DNA from: an uncultured Lachnospiraceae bacterium
GTDB lineage: Bacteria > Bacillota > Clostridia > Lachnospirales > Lachnospiraceae
DNA: 58,817 bases
Assembly: GCA_900553355.1 (NCBI GenBank)
Contig: USDK01000009.1
Span: 1-58,817, forward strand
Direction: 5' to 3'
Shown here: piece by piece, positions 58,766 to 58,817 of the stretch
Position numbering within the stretch: the stretch's first letter is position 1
Layout: each line of letters starts with the position of its first letter
Notes under the pieces: model-generated
Database searches by the model: none
Told to the model about the DNA's origin: nothing
Seen by the model: the letters and a program-made list of their open reading frames with translations, nothing else
Program-made: the position numbers and the translations under genes

Positions 58766-58817
<52 letters not shown>

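Overview
The window is a dense, moderately GC-rich Firmicutes chromosome segment. It very probably comes from a gut Lachnospiraceae-type clostridium. The signs are AddAB instead of RecBCD, strong AGGAGG ribosome binding sites with some GTG/TTG starts, a minor alpha/beta-type spore protein, a class 1B PyrK-PyrD pair, DUF5685 and DUF1538 proteins, and an Rpn-type nuclease. I cannot fix the genus from sequence alone. The left edge cuts hisF. The right edge enters the first ~52 bases of a 16S rRNA gene behind tandem rrn promoters.

Layout. 0-7.4 kb: end of a his operon with ung, a metal-responsive ArsR/P1B-ATPase pair with an unusual CPT membrane motif, a TPR lipoprotein-hflX pair, a convergent AraC regulator, and a DapF-family protein in which both catalytic cysteines are serine. 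7.4-14.4 kb: addB-addA. 14.4-16.9 kb: a PadR-controlled envelope operon (HAAS/DUF1700, DUF4097, PspC) plus a small spore protein. 16.9-22.8 kb: a WecG/TagA-like glycosyltransferase, a CdaR-like regulator, ftsE-ftsX, an M23 hydrolase and an S41 protease (cell-wall and division module). 22.8-29.1 kb: pyrC-pyrF-pyrK-pyrD followed by a DUF1538 membrane protein and a tandem PII-like protein. 29.1-32.4 kb (minus strand): DUF5685, DnaJ-domain and Hsp70 operon. 32.5-35.2 kb: small accessory genes (FakA-fragment-like protein, a frameshifted GNAT gene, a MntA/HepT toxin-antitoxin pair, a PH-like/degenerate GTPase fusion). 35.5-42.9 kb: pyrE, small membrane proteins, an M29-like peptidase and purE-purM-purN-purD.

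43-48.8 kb is an accessory island: an Rpn-type nuclease, a divergent XRE regulator, and a compact RiPP (modified peptide) locus. The RiPP locus comprises a PqqD/RRE protein, a radical SAM-SPASM enzyme, a 119-residue Cys-containing precursor, an HPr-kinase-like protein and an S26-type peptidase, followed by a triple zinc-module/AP2 protein. This locus is the best candidate for an undescribed system: its precursor ends in serine directly upstream of an HprK-like kinase gene, which recalls C-terminal serine phosphorylation in some lasso peptides.

48.8-58.8 kb: alpha-galactosidase with an RpiR regulator, alanine dehydrogenase, a YtrA-type GntR regulator placed before clpC, a small acidic protein, radA, and the rRNA operon start. 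Long GC-rich palindromes with GGGGACG cores recur at four places, not all of them terminator positions. I saw no CRISPR array, no tRNA gene, no insertion sequence and no T-box or other classical riboswitch.
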